From positions 64,001-119,862 of the forward strand of contig JBBHKE010001746.1 of assembly GCA_037447655.1 (NCBI GenBank): 55,862 nucleotides of DNA, read 5' to 3'. Source of the DNA: Zygnema cylindricum (Eukaryota; Streptophyta; Zygnematophyceae; Zygnematales; Zygnemataceae). A program made the position numbers and the translations under genes. Shown in pieces: positions 23,040-33,780 of this stretch. The notes below the pieces were generated by a model. It was not told the DNA's origin. It was given only the letters and a program-made list of their open reading frames with translations, and did no database searches. Within the stretch, counting starts at the first letter, position 1, and the number at the start of each line of letters is the position of its first letter.

Positions 23040-24443
23040 AAGCATGTCGACTGAAGATCAGTCAACAATCTGCAATCGTATTCTTGAAAACAACATTTTC
23101 GTTGAAAGGATTGGTGAAACAAGTGTAATGGTATAACAGAGATATTGACTGAACCAAATAGGTTATAGCTAGTATAGAAGAGTGGTGCTCCGCACTTGCT
23201 AATAGCAGGAGCACAAATGTATATAGTCCTTGTGAAAAAAATAGGTGTAAAGTTTTGTAAAGTGTCTTGTAACATGTATGGTACTGTTGGTCACGTGTGT
23301 GTTGACTCTAAGGTGACAAAGGTCATATCCACTGAATAAATAAATAGTGAAGTAAATAGTGCCTTAGTGTTTACATGTAGAGTGTAATTCATTTGACATT
23401 TGTCAAATGTGTTGTGCGCCTTATAGTATGGCTCGTAATGGCATAGAAAGGCATTGAATGGATGGAATTTGGTCCTCCTCCTTGTCTTAGGCACACGGCA
23501 CTATGCTGTAGTGATTTAGTGCACTTAAAAAGTTATGGGGATATCGTTTCACTCTGCCAAAACTGTGCCTACTCTTTAAGTTGTTGTATTCCAAACTAAA
23601 AAAGAAAAAATGCAATTTCAGAGGCTAGCGAAGTTGCCTTGAAAACCGTGTCCAAAACTTTGATTCAGTTATTGAAATCCACAATCTTAAAAAAAACAAA
23701 AAACTAGCCTTGGTGTGATGATAGTATGAAGTATCTCTGTAAAGACTTTTGTAGCGAGGTCCAAGGGGTTTTAGATAATTTTCACATTCATACTTTTCAA
23801 CCGAGTGAGAATCTCCAAAAAAGCAATAAATTTCCGAATTAATGTTTGCAGGCTTAAAAACTGGCATACTATCTTTATTCACAGAATACGTGCAATAGAC
23901 AATTAAAACCATAAAAGGGTTAGAGTTAAAAACACATCCGCTTTGCATGTTTTTTTTTTATGCGAGAATACATTTGCATTTGTAATGGACATAGGTGTTC
24001 CTCAACTTGCCTGCTCACTTAGTTGCAAAGTCGAGAGTGCCAAAAATTGATCCCGATATGGACACCATTTGCCTTCGACAAGCATATCTTAAGATTCAAC
24101 GATACGCATCAGATTTTGTCTGCGACTCCACTTAGGCTCCTATTCTAAAGAGGTACGGCTTCAATAGGCTCGTGGTCTTAAAGTATCCCGCGGTCCCTTG
24201 TCGTCCTACAGGAAAGTTCATACTTCATAGCGTTCCACGCCTTTGCAGCCGAAAGATTGTACATGAGACCGTACTCTACGTGAGCAATTTGAAGTTTAAA
24301 ATTGCGTTGACATTCTACAATCAGCTACTGTACATGGTATTGTTCGAAATTGGACACGTACGCTCAAAGGGATTTGCTTGGAGTGACGTCATGAAAAGTT
24401 GCATAATCATCACTGACAGTAAATGTGGAATAAGTTACTGAAG
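23040..24443. other. 3' flank of the upstream RDR and intergenic DNA
   Basis: The first ~300 bases are a plausible 3' UTR with AATAAA at 23335. The rest is AT-rich with short frames of no recognisable content. Confidence 0.5.
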
Positions 24444-24660
24444 TGTACAGTACACCGTGAATCGTTATTAGCCTTATGTACGCTATATCGGCACCCCAAA
24501 ATTTTGACATTGATACGTTAAATATAATAAATTATACTATTTAAGTAAGTGGACCATAATCTGCCACGTCTCCTAGCACTAAATTAGAATGAATGACGCT
24601 AAATTTTTCTTTACATTAATAATTTCTATACGCTAATAACGATTCAAGGTGTACTGTACA
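24444..24660. mobile_element. MITE, family A, short form
   Basis: A 217-bp segment bounded by 29-bp inverted ends: TGTACAGTACACCGTG... at 24444-24472, with its near-perfect reverse complement at 24632-24660. The interior contains GTGGACCATAATCTGCCACG, found in reverse orientation in the remnant in intron 4 of the downstream RDR. It directly abuts the long-form copy that follows. Confidence 0.75.
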
Positions 24661-24676
24661 GTACGGTACTGTACTG

Positions 24677-25264
24677 TACACCGCGAATCGTTATTAGCGT
24701 TGAGAAATTATTAGTGTTAAAAATTAATTAGGGTTATTAACACTAATTACGATTTTTACTTTTTTTGAAAAAAAGGTTTAACTCTAATTAATCTATAATT
24801 CTAGTTTTGGTACGACGGATTCGGCATTAGGATCTTCACAGTAAAATAGGTCGAAGTACAAAATTTGATAAATTGTACACTGTTGCGTCCTTTGACTCGA
24901 ATTTTTTCTTAACTCTAATTTGAGTGTTTGCCCGAATAATTATTACGCCACACATATATTTACACTAAAATAGGTACGATCTCATCCTGTCTTTTATTCT
25001 GAGCGCAGTTATACATGCGATCGCCATTGTTTTAATCCATTTTCGTACTTTTTTACTTAATAAAGTACCATTTTGTACGGACTGATACGTCCGTACACCA
25101 CACTATTCAATAATATCATAAATTAAAATTATGAACGCTAATTCTCTAAAACCGTATTTAACGTAAAGGAAAATTTAGTATTATCAATTCTATTTCGGGT
25201 TTTGGAGTCAAAATTTGGGGGCGCCGATATAGAGTTCATAACGGTATTAACGATTCGCGGTGTA
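24677..25264. mobile_element. MITE, family A, long form (copy 1)
   Basis: 588 bases with inverted ends built on CACCGCGAATCGTTATTAGC (left) and ATTCGCGGTGTA (right). A copy in the same orientation, similar along its full length, is at 53067-53649. Shared interior blocks include TGGTACGAC, GGATCTTCACAGTAAAATAGG, TTACGCCACACATATATTTAC and TTTGGGGGCGCCGATATAG. No transposase frame is present. The superfamily is undecided because no target duplication could be fixed. Confidence 0.85.
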
Positions 25265-25576
25265 GTGTCCATGCTATCCAACATTATTGTACTTTGTACC
25301 ACTAATTTTATACTTAGGGTGTAGTTACATCAACCGAAAGTGAGGTTTATTACAAAATTTTGTACATGACCGTACCATGCCGTACTTTTTTCATGAGTTT
25401 TTTGAAAACAACATTACAGAAGATGCGATAAAGATTCTCCAAGGGACAGGGAGAAAACATTGACCGTCCGATTACACTTTGGCTGTCATCCGCGAAGCAA
25501 TCTCTCCATCCGCCTCTGTAGTGGTGGACCCACCTCACGGAGGTGAGTTCACCATCACAGAACCCGTAAAATAATT

Positions 25577-26533
25577 AGGGTACGTCCCCATGTATTAAAG
25601 TATCGACTTTAATCTGTCGTTTTGACCGAAATCGCAGTTCCGTACGAAATAAACTTTAGCCGTACAAAAAAATAAATTCTTTAAAAGTACAGCAAACCTC
25701 AAGTCGATACTTTGAATGTACTTAATGTTTGTCGTCATGTGAACGCATTTTGGCGTTTTCCTTTTTTCGACCCCCGGCAAGAGAATTCAGCCCGTCAAAA
25801 AACTTCATAAAAAATCACCTCGCGACCTGATTTCAGGGAAAGTACCGCCCAAACAACAAATGAAAAATGACCCACGCACGCGCCACACGAGTGGGAAAAT
25901 TTTAGGACGAGGGAGAGTACTCGCTATTTTTCTCCCTGCCCGTCACGTGCATGTACGGAAAAGACGAGGATGTACGGAAAAAAATCTGCAAGGGTCTCGG
26001 ACCTCCAATTTCATTCATGGGTCCTCGGTAGAATTTTGCATCTTCGTCGCCTCTCCCCTCTCCCTCTCACACTATCACTTTTATCTCACATTTTTTAAAA
26101 GGAGGCACGACAAAACTGGTATGAAATGAAAGATATTTGAAAAATAATTATTTTGACTACCTTTATGTATATTTTGATGGCAAGTATAGCGAAAAAAGTA
26201 GAGAAAACGAAATCGGGTATCCATGGCCGAAAGTTCTTGAATCTGTGACGTCACAAGTGATCGTGACTTCACAGTGTTACAAAACCCTAAACATCTGCCA
26301 TGTCACAAAATTACAAAAATGTTAGACGTCTACAACTGTCGCTGTTTTTGTTAGCATCACCAATTTCGTAGTCGTCGTCAACCGTCACAAAGTTGTACCT
26401 ACGTCTACAACCGTCACATTTCAAAATTTCGATTTCATTTTCGCACATATGGACGCTTTTCAAAGTAGTACGGAGCACTTCACTACAGTCCAAAATACTT
26501 TTTCAAAGTATCGCTTACATGGGGACGTACCCT
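25577..26533. mobile_element. MITE-like element (family E, copy 2)
   Basis: The left end AGGGTACGTCCCCATGTA (25577-25594) is mirrored by TACATGGGGACGTACCCT ending at 26533, and the inverted similarity continues inward through a TACTTTGA block. It is 957 bases long with no transposase. The interior has GTGACG/GTCTACAAC words like those of copy 1 at 6862-7641. A 5-bp flank comparison did not give a clear target duplication. Confidence 0.6.
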
Positions 26534-27059
26534 TACACGTGGAATATAGACAAGTGCGACGATAAACTCTAGTTAGAATTTTATCACGTCGCCTTCGGGC
26601 AAGGTGACCGTAAAATCTTTGCCAAAATGAAGTACAGTTTTTGCCTTCCTGCCAGAAGATGGATGGTCTTTGCCTTCCTTCAAAAGTACGGATTTTGCGT
26701 TCCTTTCCAGCTTCGTGGTTTTGACTTTCGAGCGCTATTTTTTGTCGTTTATGTTTTGAAATACAGATTAAATACGTACATAATACGCAAGTACAGATTT
26801 TGAAATGAAATTGGTCGGTTTCAAAATCTTTGACGATCTTAAAGATTGGATCTTAACTTACGTGGATCCACTCATATTGAAAAACGTAAATAAAAACTTA
26901 TTTACAGACGTTACGCGATGTAACCGAGGCCTCTGTATTACAGGAATATTGCTGTCCGTACTATTACAAAGACCTCCTGATGTAACCACACCCTGATTCG
27001 GCAAGTGTCGGCAAGGTGACGGTAGACGCTGGCCGTCACAGATTATCATAGTTCAAAAC

Positions 27060-27329
27060 ATAGTTCAAAAGTAGGTGAAAGTAGGCCCATACAATATGCC
27101 TATTGTATGCAAAACATACAATATGACCTTAAGACCCATATTGTATTCGGACCTATTCGGACCAATTAAAACATTCGGACCAAAAAAAATATTTTCACCG
27201 TCAAATTCAGAGGATCGGACGGTCGCTGATCAAAGTAACTATCTAAGAAGATCACATGAAAAGCCCATAACACAACTTACGATAAAGGCGCCGACCAAAG
27301 GCCGACCATAAAAACGCCTACTTTTGAAC
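27060..27329. mobile_element. Mutator-like element, family B, copy 2 (inverted, internally deleted)
   Basis: The ends ATAGTTCAAAAGTAGGTG (27060-27077) and CGCCTACTTTTGAAC (27315-27329) match family B. In reverse complement the interior follows the 10705-11264 copy through GTTGTGTTATGGGCTTTTCA, GATCTTCTTAGAT and ACAATATGGGTCTTAAGG, with about 200 bases missing near one end. A second CAAAAGTAGGCG just after the right end (27330-27341) makes a small palindrome and obscures any target duplication. Confidence 0.8.
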
Positions 27330-27561
27330 CAAAAGTAGGCGTTTTTGCCCTAGTTACCTTGTAATGGCCTTCTTTTGCTTTATGGTACGAAAAACTCCAA
27401 AAACCATGGAGATGTTTTCGAAAAAATGTACGAACAGCTTCTGTGGATACGAGAAAACCCGTTCGTTGCGGGTTTCTTCACATGAAGACTCACCCTAATC
27501 ACCACTGAATGCCCTTATAGCCCTTCCTCACGGTGCTCCTGAGGAATTTCAGGCAGCAGCC

Positions 27562-30500
27562 ATGGACAGACCTGTGGCGCTGTACGTCAGCAATGTTCCG
27601 TACGAAGCCAATGCAGCCAACCTTACAGCCATTTTGGACGCTTACTTGCGTGATGTAGGTGGAGCTGTCAGGGAACTGACAATAAGAACAGAATTTAGGG
27701 CAGGAAAACACGTTTCAACGGGACAAAGTTTTGTTACTGTGGACTCGGGTATTGCAGCAGACACACTTTTTTATCTTTCTAGGGAAGGTATGTTACGATA
27801 TAATCATAGAAACTTAAAAGTTCAGTGGAGTAAAAGAAAAGTAAACTTCCAGCCAACATATAATCCTGATGTAGTGGAGAATCTCATACTGCAAGTAGGA
27901 AACCTGGTCGGTGAAAACCAACTTAAGCCCTTATGGCAAGCAAATGATTTTGAAGTTACTCTTGAGGTCACTTTTGAATCTCGCACACTTTCTGTGAAGC
28001 TCAAGCCATTGCTGAATGGCACAATTAATAATAGAGAATACAAATTAGAGTTTAAGTTTAGAGACATAATTGCCGAAGCTGCTGCTCCATTTGTAGGTCA
28101 AATTAACAATGCCTTTGTTTCTTTCAATGTAACTGATATTCGACGTCCGAGGGCAATTCTTTTAAGGCCGGTTTATCCACCACATGTATACGGCAGAGAC
28201 ATTCAAAATAGTAACAACAGTAACAATAGTGACAATAGTGACGATAGTGACTTTTTTGAATTAAACTCGCAAAGTACTTTCGAGGCTTTGATATCGGATT
28301 TTTTTAATTACTATGCATCATTGACTGAGGCCCCATGGGTCCGTGGAACCGATTTTACCACTGGTCATGTCATTGGGAGGAGCTTCTACTATTTGCTTAC
28401 ATTAAGTCCTGAGAGTTACCTCGGAGAAACCATTGCACTTTCTGGAGTATTGAATAAACTCATCAGTTATGGACTTGTAGAGGATCCGGCGATTCCCAGA
28501 AGCCTCCAGGTGCAGTCGCCTCATATCAGTGGTCCTATCCCTCCTTTTGAGTTAGTCCAACAGGCAGGTCTTTGTACAGAATTTTCAAATCTACCTTATT
28601 GTATACTAATCAAAATCCTTCAGCTTATAAGTGATGGTAGATTTTGTGGACTCAATTTGCCTCTAGATTTTGTCACTTACCTCTGTCAATTTCCGCGAGA
28701 CGTGGTCATGGCGGCTCTCAAAACCATACAGGACGATGAGGAAGGGGCTCAAATTTTTGAGTCCGTCAGGGTACTTCATGAAAAAATTGAAAGGCTACCA
28801 TCTCCGAACTTCTATAGAAGTCAACCATCTCTCAACTTGGATTCCCAAGATTCTATGTTTATACATCGAGTGCTAGTCACTCCAACAACAGTCCATTGCC
28901 TTGGTCCAGAAATCGACAGTTCAAATAGAGTTACAAGGCATTACTCTCATTTGACCGAGGACTTTTTACGTGTCTCATTTGTGGATGAGCACCTGGGTGA
29001 CTTGCCACCTCAGGCCCTTACTGTTGCGAGTAAGAATCGTGGTTCAGCAGAACTTGAGCAGAGATCTGATGTTTATATCCGCGTATTGGATCTCCTGGCG
29101 ACTGGTATGCAAATTGGATCGAAACATTTTCAATTCTTGGCATTTTCAACTTCTCAATTGAGAGAGCAGGCAAGTTATAAACTGCCATCTATGTCCAGAA
29201 AATGCAAGTGTTTTGTCCTTTTATGACGCTTTTTGCTATTTTTTTATGCAACTTTAGATTGCATCGTGAATATTGTGAGATGACATGTTATTATTTGACT
29301 CGTTTTTTGTTTCATGTTGTTTGTCTGTCTAGTCTTTTGGAAAATGCTGACACGTGTAAGGATATTTTCCATAAGGCTTTGAATATAAGTGTTGCCGAGC
29401 ATCTTCACATCTGGTAATCACCATTTTTGTGCTCACGCTTAGATGGATTACATTAAACTTCTTGCACAATTCATCTGTCTTACCTCAATTTTCCTTAAGT
29501 ATTATGGTTAATTCTAACCCAAAAGCAACGATCGTCGAACAGGAGTAGTTTGTTGGGAAGCACGACCTCGGTGTTTTCGTTAAACTTTAAACAAGTTGAC
29601 TGACACGTTATTCTTGAAGTCTGCCATAGATAACATGAAAATGTTTTTTTTGCATGACATAATGTCGCCACAGTATCTTGTATATGTATCATCCTGAATT
29701 GACAACAAATAGAAACTTTTATCCGTGTGTGTCAACAAGCCACACTAGTTCTGATCTGTTTAATCTAGAATAGTCCACAGGATTAGAATGTAGATCAGAA
29801 TATATTGTGAGCCACACATACGGAAGTAAAGAGAACAAAATTGTCGATCATCTAAGGTAATGTGGACTGCACTAGTGTAGGTGAAAGGCCTCTGTTCTCT
29901 TTAGTAACAGAAGCACTGATGACTGTAGCTGGTTGAACAGTTGGGGTGGCGACTACGTTTTTCTTTGAATGCTTGTGGTGTTTTACTTCCTTATTGATGT
30001 GCTGACTGTTTGTGCAGTCAGTTTGGATGTTTTCTCCAGCGGGCGATGTCACTTCAGACAGTATTCGCAAATGGATGGGCAATTTTTTAGACATCCGAAA
30101 TGTGGCTAAGTGTGCTGCCCGTATGGGCCAGTGCTTCTCATCATCAAGACGTACTCTGGATGTACATCCCTCTGACAGGACCACCATTCCGGACATTGAG
30201 GTTTTGTATCCTAAAAAGTATATTTTTTCAGATGGCATCGGGACAGTGACGCCTGAGTTTGCATCTGAAGTGTGGGCTGCCATGTCCATGAAAGGTCGTC
30301 CGGCATCTGCTTTCCAAATTCGGTATGCTGGAGCCAAAGGAGTGGTAGCTGTTCATCCTCTTTCTCCCAAAAAGCTTTGTCTTCGAAAGAGTATGCAAAA
30401 GTTCACTTCCGACCACCTTGGTTTCGAGGTCTTGGAATGGACTCGTTTTCGACCTGGTTACCTCAATCGGCAGATTATCACCTTACTGTCTACATTAGGA

Positions 30501-33500
30501 GTTATGCCCCCGGTTTTAATGTCCTTGCAGGATGTCATGGTGAGAGAATTGAACCTTATGTTGGAAGATCCGCGAGAAGCAATAAGAATTCTTGAAGCTT
30601 TTGATTCCAGCGACTTTCATAAGTCAGCCGTTGATATGCTGATGGCCGGATTTGTTCCCAGGCAGGAGCCTCATTTGAACGCCATTTTAAAGGCAAACCC
30701 ATCATTCCTCACTGCTCAATTTAAACTGCACATTTAGTCATTCTTCTTTCGTCTACTTGTATAACCTGGAATTAAGTCCGTTCCCTTGTAAAACGTATAT
30801 TACAAAAGTGTTGCTTTTTGCTGTATCATAGCATGCTACGCTGAATAAAATTGCTGAAAAAATGCTGTAATGTGAATAATGCTGAAAATTTTGATTGTTC
30901 TTTGTTGGCTTAGGTGGCATTTCTTGCAGTTAGACATTATGAATAATATGGTGTTCTCTTTCTTTTCGTTTTCCAGGCCTTTCGGGCTGTGAAACTGATG
31001 CAACTGAAGTCTAAAGCTCGTATTTTTGTGCCAAAATCCAGATGCCTTATGGGCTGTCTGGATGAGTTTGGGGATCTCGAGTACGGTGAAGTCTTCCTGC
31101 AAGTCACTCGCAGTCCTAAAGCAGATTACCGGTGGAATGATGGCCTTGATTGGCCCAGAGTACCAAATAGTTCCCGCCATAATCCGACATGTGTGGTAGT
31201 GGGTAGGGTAGTAGTGGCAAAATGCCCTTGTCTACATCCCGGAGATGTGAGAGTTCTTAATGCTGTGGATATTCCCAGACTTCATCACATGGTGGACTGC
31301 CTCGTATTTCCTCAGAAAGGGCACAGGTTAGTCAATTTGTCATATCACCAGCTTTGATAAAATGGGCAATTCTATTTTTTTTATTCTTGACAGCATGTTG
31401 GTTATTTAGTATGCTGGTTACAGTCTTACAGACCAATGAGAACTCGTTTCGGTTGTCCAGGCCCCATCCAAATGAATGTTCTGGGAGCGATCTCGACGGT
31501 GATCTTTATTTTGTGAGTTGGGACAAGGGACTTATACCACCGGCGAATGCAACTCCTATGGATTATGAGCCACCTGGAACCGTAGAATTGGATCGTCCTG
31601 TGGACATCAAGGTGGGTTTGGAGGGGGGAGAAGAGAAAGAAGGGGAGAGGGGGAGGTCTCTGCCAATGTATGGGAGCCGGCTATTGGTGCGTTCGATATT
31701 CATGTTTCGCAGAGTCCAAGTATTCTCCAGAATACTTTAGATACCTTGAGGCTCTCTTTCTGGATTAGTAAAATGCACATACAAGACTTCTTGGTTATGA
31801 TGTTCATTTACAAATATAATACACCATTTTGATGCATAGTTTGTTCTCCTCTACATGCCATGATGAGGCGACTGAGAACCAGAGCCCTGGATTTATTGAG
31901 GTACTCATTATGAAAAGAGGATTCTCTTGTATCACCTGTGATGGTTTTGTAACTGTTGGCATTATTTATCCTACTGAAATATTTTTATGCATTTACAATC
32001 ACGCTTAAGAGTTTTGTAATGAGGCAAGTACCCACTTTGCATATTATCGTTAATGCGTTAACAACATTGCACTTTCACTTATTTGTTACGATTGAAACTA
32101 ATTTTCACCTACATGTGGGTTTCCACGAAATTTCAAGGTGTTTGGCTTCTTGAGAGCTGACTATAGCTTGTAATACTTAGAGGACTCATGAATTGTCTCT
32201 GGCTTGACTGAAAGTACAATTTGTTTTGCGATACAGGGTGGAAGAACTTGATCCAAATAACAGTCTAGTTTTTTGGTCAATATTGCCTTCATAAAGCAGC
32301 ATTTAATCCTGTCTACATTTCAAATATTTCGTTATAGCTTTTCGTGAAGAATTAATATCTCATGGGGTTATTACATTATCGAAATTTATCCTCATTTTGT
32401 GGGTAATAGTACATTTTTGTGAGAAAACATACACACAATTACTGATACTCAAGAAACTACACGAATTGTACGACCACTTAACATTTTACCTTCAAAACAA
32501 GGGTAAAACCTTGATAGTGTAAGAATAACCCTATCATTTAAACCATAGATTGCCTGGAGAGAAAGAGGATAGGGAGTATTAATGGGCCATGGCTTTTCTG
32601 ACTGAATGGAAGTGGCGTTAAGGATTTATTAGTGTTAATGTTAAATTAGATTATACAATACTAATTTAGTGCAAGGAGACGTGGCAGATTGTAGTCCACT
32701 CCCTCATATAATGTTGGTAACGCTATTTTATGAGTTTCGGCCTAAAAAAAGTCGGGACCAAATTACTGTCATTAACTCTAACAACGATGGACAGTGTAGT
32801 CGATAGATACTGTTTATCAAGGGCTCCAGGGAAAAGCTTGTTTCTCTGAAACCATTCTTCAAGCTAAAATTTCAAGAAATCGTTGTGGCTGTTTGGCTGA
32901 ATGTTCTCTGAATATTTTATTAGTAAATAGCCTTCGTTTTCGTTTTTTTTTAATTTGTTATTTCTCTCGATGTGGAATGCAGGACATTGCCAAGTTTTTT
33001 GCCGATTATATGACGAACAACACTCTTGGTATCATTGCAAATGCCCATGTGGTACACGCTGATCAAAGTAATCTTAGAGCGAATGATCCCAAGTGTATTG
33101 AACTTGCAAAACTCTTTTCGACTGCAGTCGATTTTCCAAAAACAGGACTTCCTGCCATAATGCCCATGAACTTACGTCCCACAAAGTATCCAGACTTCAT
33201 GGAGAAGGAGGGAAAAGACACATATGTGTCTTCAAACATCTTGGGACGCCTTTATAGAGAAGCGAAAACAGCGGCAGGGAAAGAGAGTGACCTGAAGGTA
33301 AGGAGCAATGATGTGGAATACGATCCAGATCTTGAAGTACGGGGTTTTATGGATCACGTGGAAGATGCAAAGGTATGGAAAGGATGGTACGATCAAAGTA
33401 TAGTAGGGTTAATGAATCAGTATGGTATAAAGACCGAGGCAGAATTGGTTACGGGTCACATTCTCGCGTTTAATCGGTACAATCAGAAGAGACAAGGAGA

Positions 33501-33780
33501 GGTGAAAGATCGAGTGCGACGTGCTGTCACAATTATTCGCAAACAGGTTCGGTCACACTTCGATGGAGGAAAAAAGGCTGCGAATACAAGGTTTCTGTGG
33601 CCCAAAGCTTCTGCTTGCTATTATGTGGCATATGCAGAACAAGAAATTAGTGAGAGTGGAAAGGAAAGGCTGTTGAGTTTTCCGTGGATTTTAGCGGATG
33701 TGTTAAGTGACATCAAGAAGGAGGTTTCGCAGGCACGACGAAAGCTTTTCTTTCAAATGGCAAATTTGAAAATGGCTTAA
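27562..33780 (+). CDS. RDR: RNA-dependent RNA polymerase (plant RDR1/2/6-type), downstream copy
   Basis: Exons 27562-29169, 30018-30692, 30977-31326, 31461-31611 and 32983-33780 join to 1193 residues. Intron positions and phases are the same as in the gene 9 kb upstream, so the two are tandem duplicates. The N-terminal RRM-like part keeps the RNP2-like LYVSNV, but the RNP1 site is degenerate (GQSFVTV). Residues about 215-232 are an Asn/Ser/Asp repeat absent from the other copy. The RdRP domain has the same motifs, including FSDGIGTV, SAFQIRYAGAKGVVAV, CLHPGD and the catalytic DLDGD (888-892), so it should be active. Introns 1 and 2 begin GC, not GT. Intron 4 is long (1371 bases) and holds a MITE remnant. 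The polymerase call is firm; the subclade is open. Confidence 0.94.
28207..28260 (+). repeat. In-frame Asn/Ser/Asp-coding repeat in the downstream RDR
   Basis: Tandem AGTAACAA/AGTGACAATAGTGAC-type units encode the NSNNSNNSDNSDDSD stretch. The upstream RDR has no counterpart at this position, between the GRDI/WRDF segment and the ALISDFF/FLASILE helix. It is probably a disordered loop grown by slippage. Confidence 0.75.
29170..30017 (+). other. GC-AG intron 1 of the downstream RDR
   Basis: The exon ends ...GAGCAG and the intron begins GCAAGT, the strong consensus for GC donors, and ends TGTGCAG before TCAGTTTGG. The upstream paralogue has GTAAGT at the identical position. Keeping the intron would stop translation at 29226 after 554 residues, before the catalytic domain. 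Confidence 0.85.
30693..30976 (+). other. GC-AG intron 2 of the downstream RDR
   Basis: The coding match to the paralogue ends at ILK (AAG, 30690-30692) and resumes at AFRAV after TTCCAG (30971-30976). The first intron bases are GCAAAC, and no GT lies near enough to keep the frame. The upstream copy has GTATGT here. The weaker donor suggests lower splicing efficiency. Confidence 0.75.
32620..32805. mobile_element. Family A-related MITE remnant in intron 4 of the downstream RDR
   Basis: The segment includes GTGCAAGGAGACGTGGCAGATT...GTAGTCCAC, in inverse orientation to the interior of the 24444-24660 MITE. Its right end ACTCTAACAACGATGGACAGTGTAG resembles the family ends and the 50330-50445 segment. 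It explains part of the threefold greater length of this intron compared with the paralogue. Confidence 0.45.
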
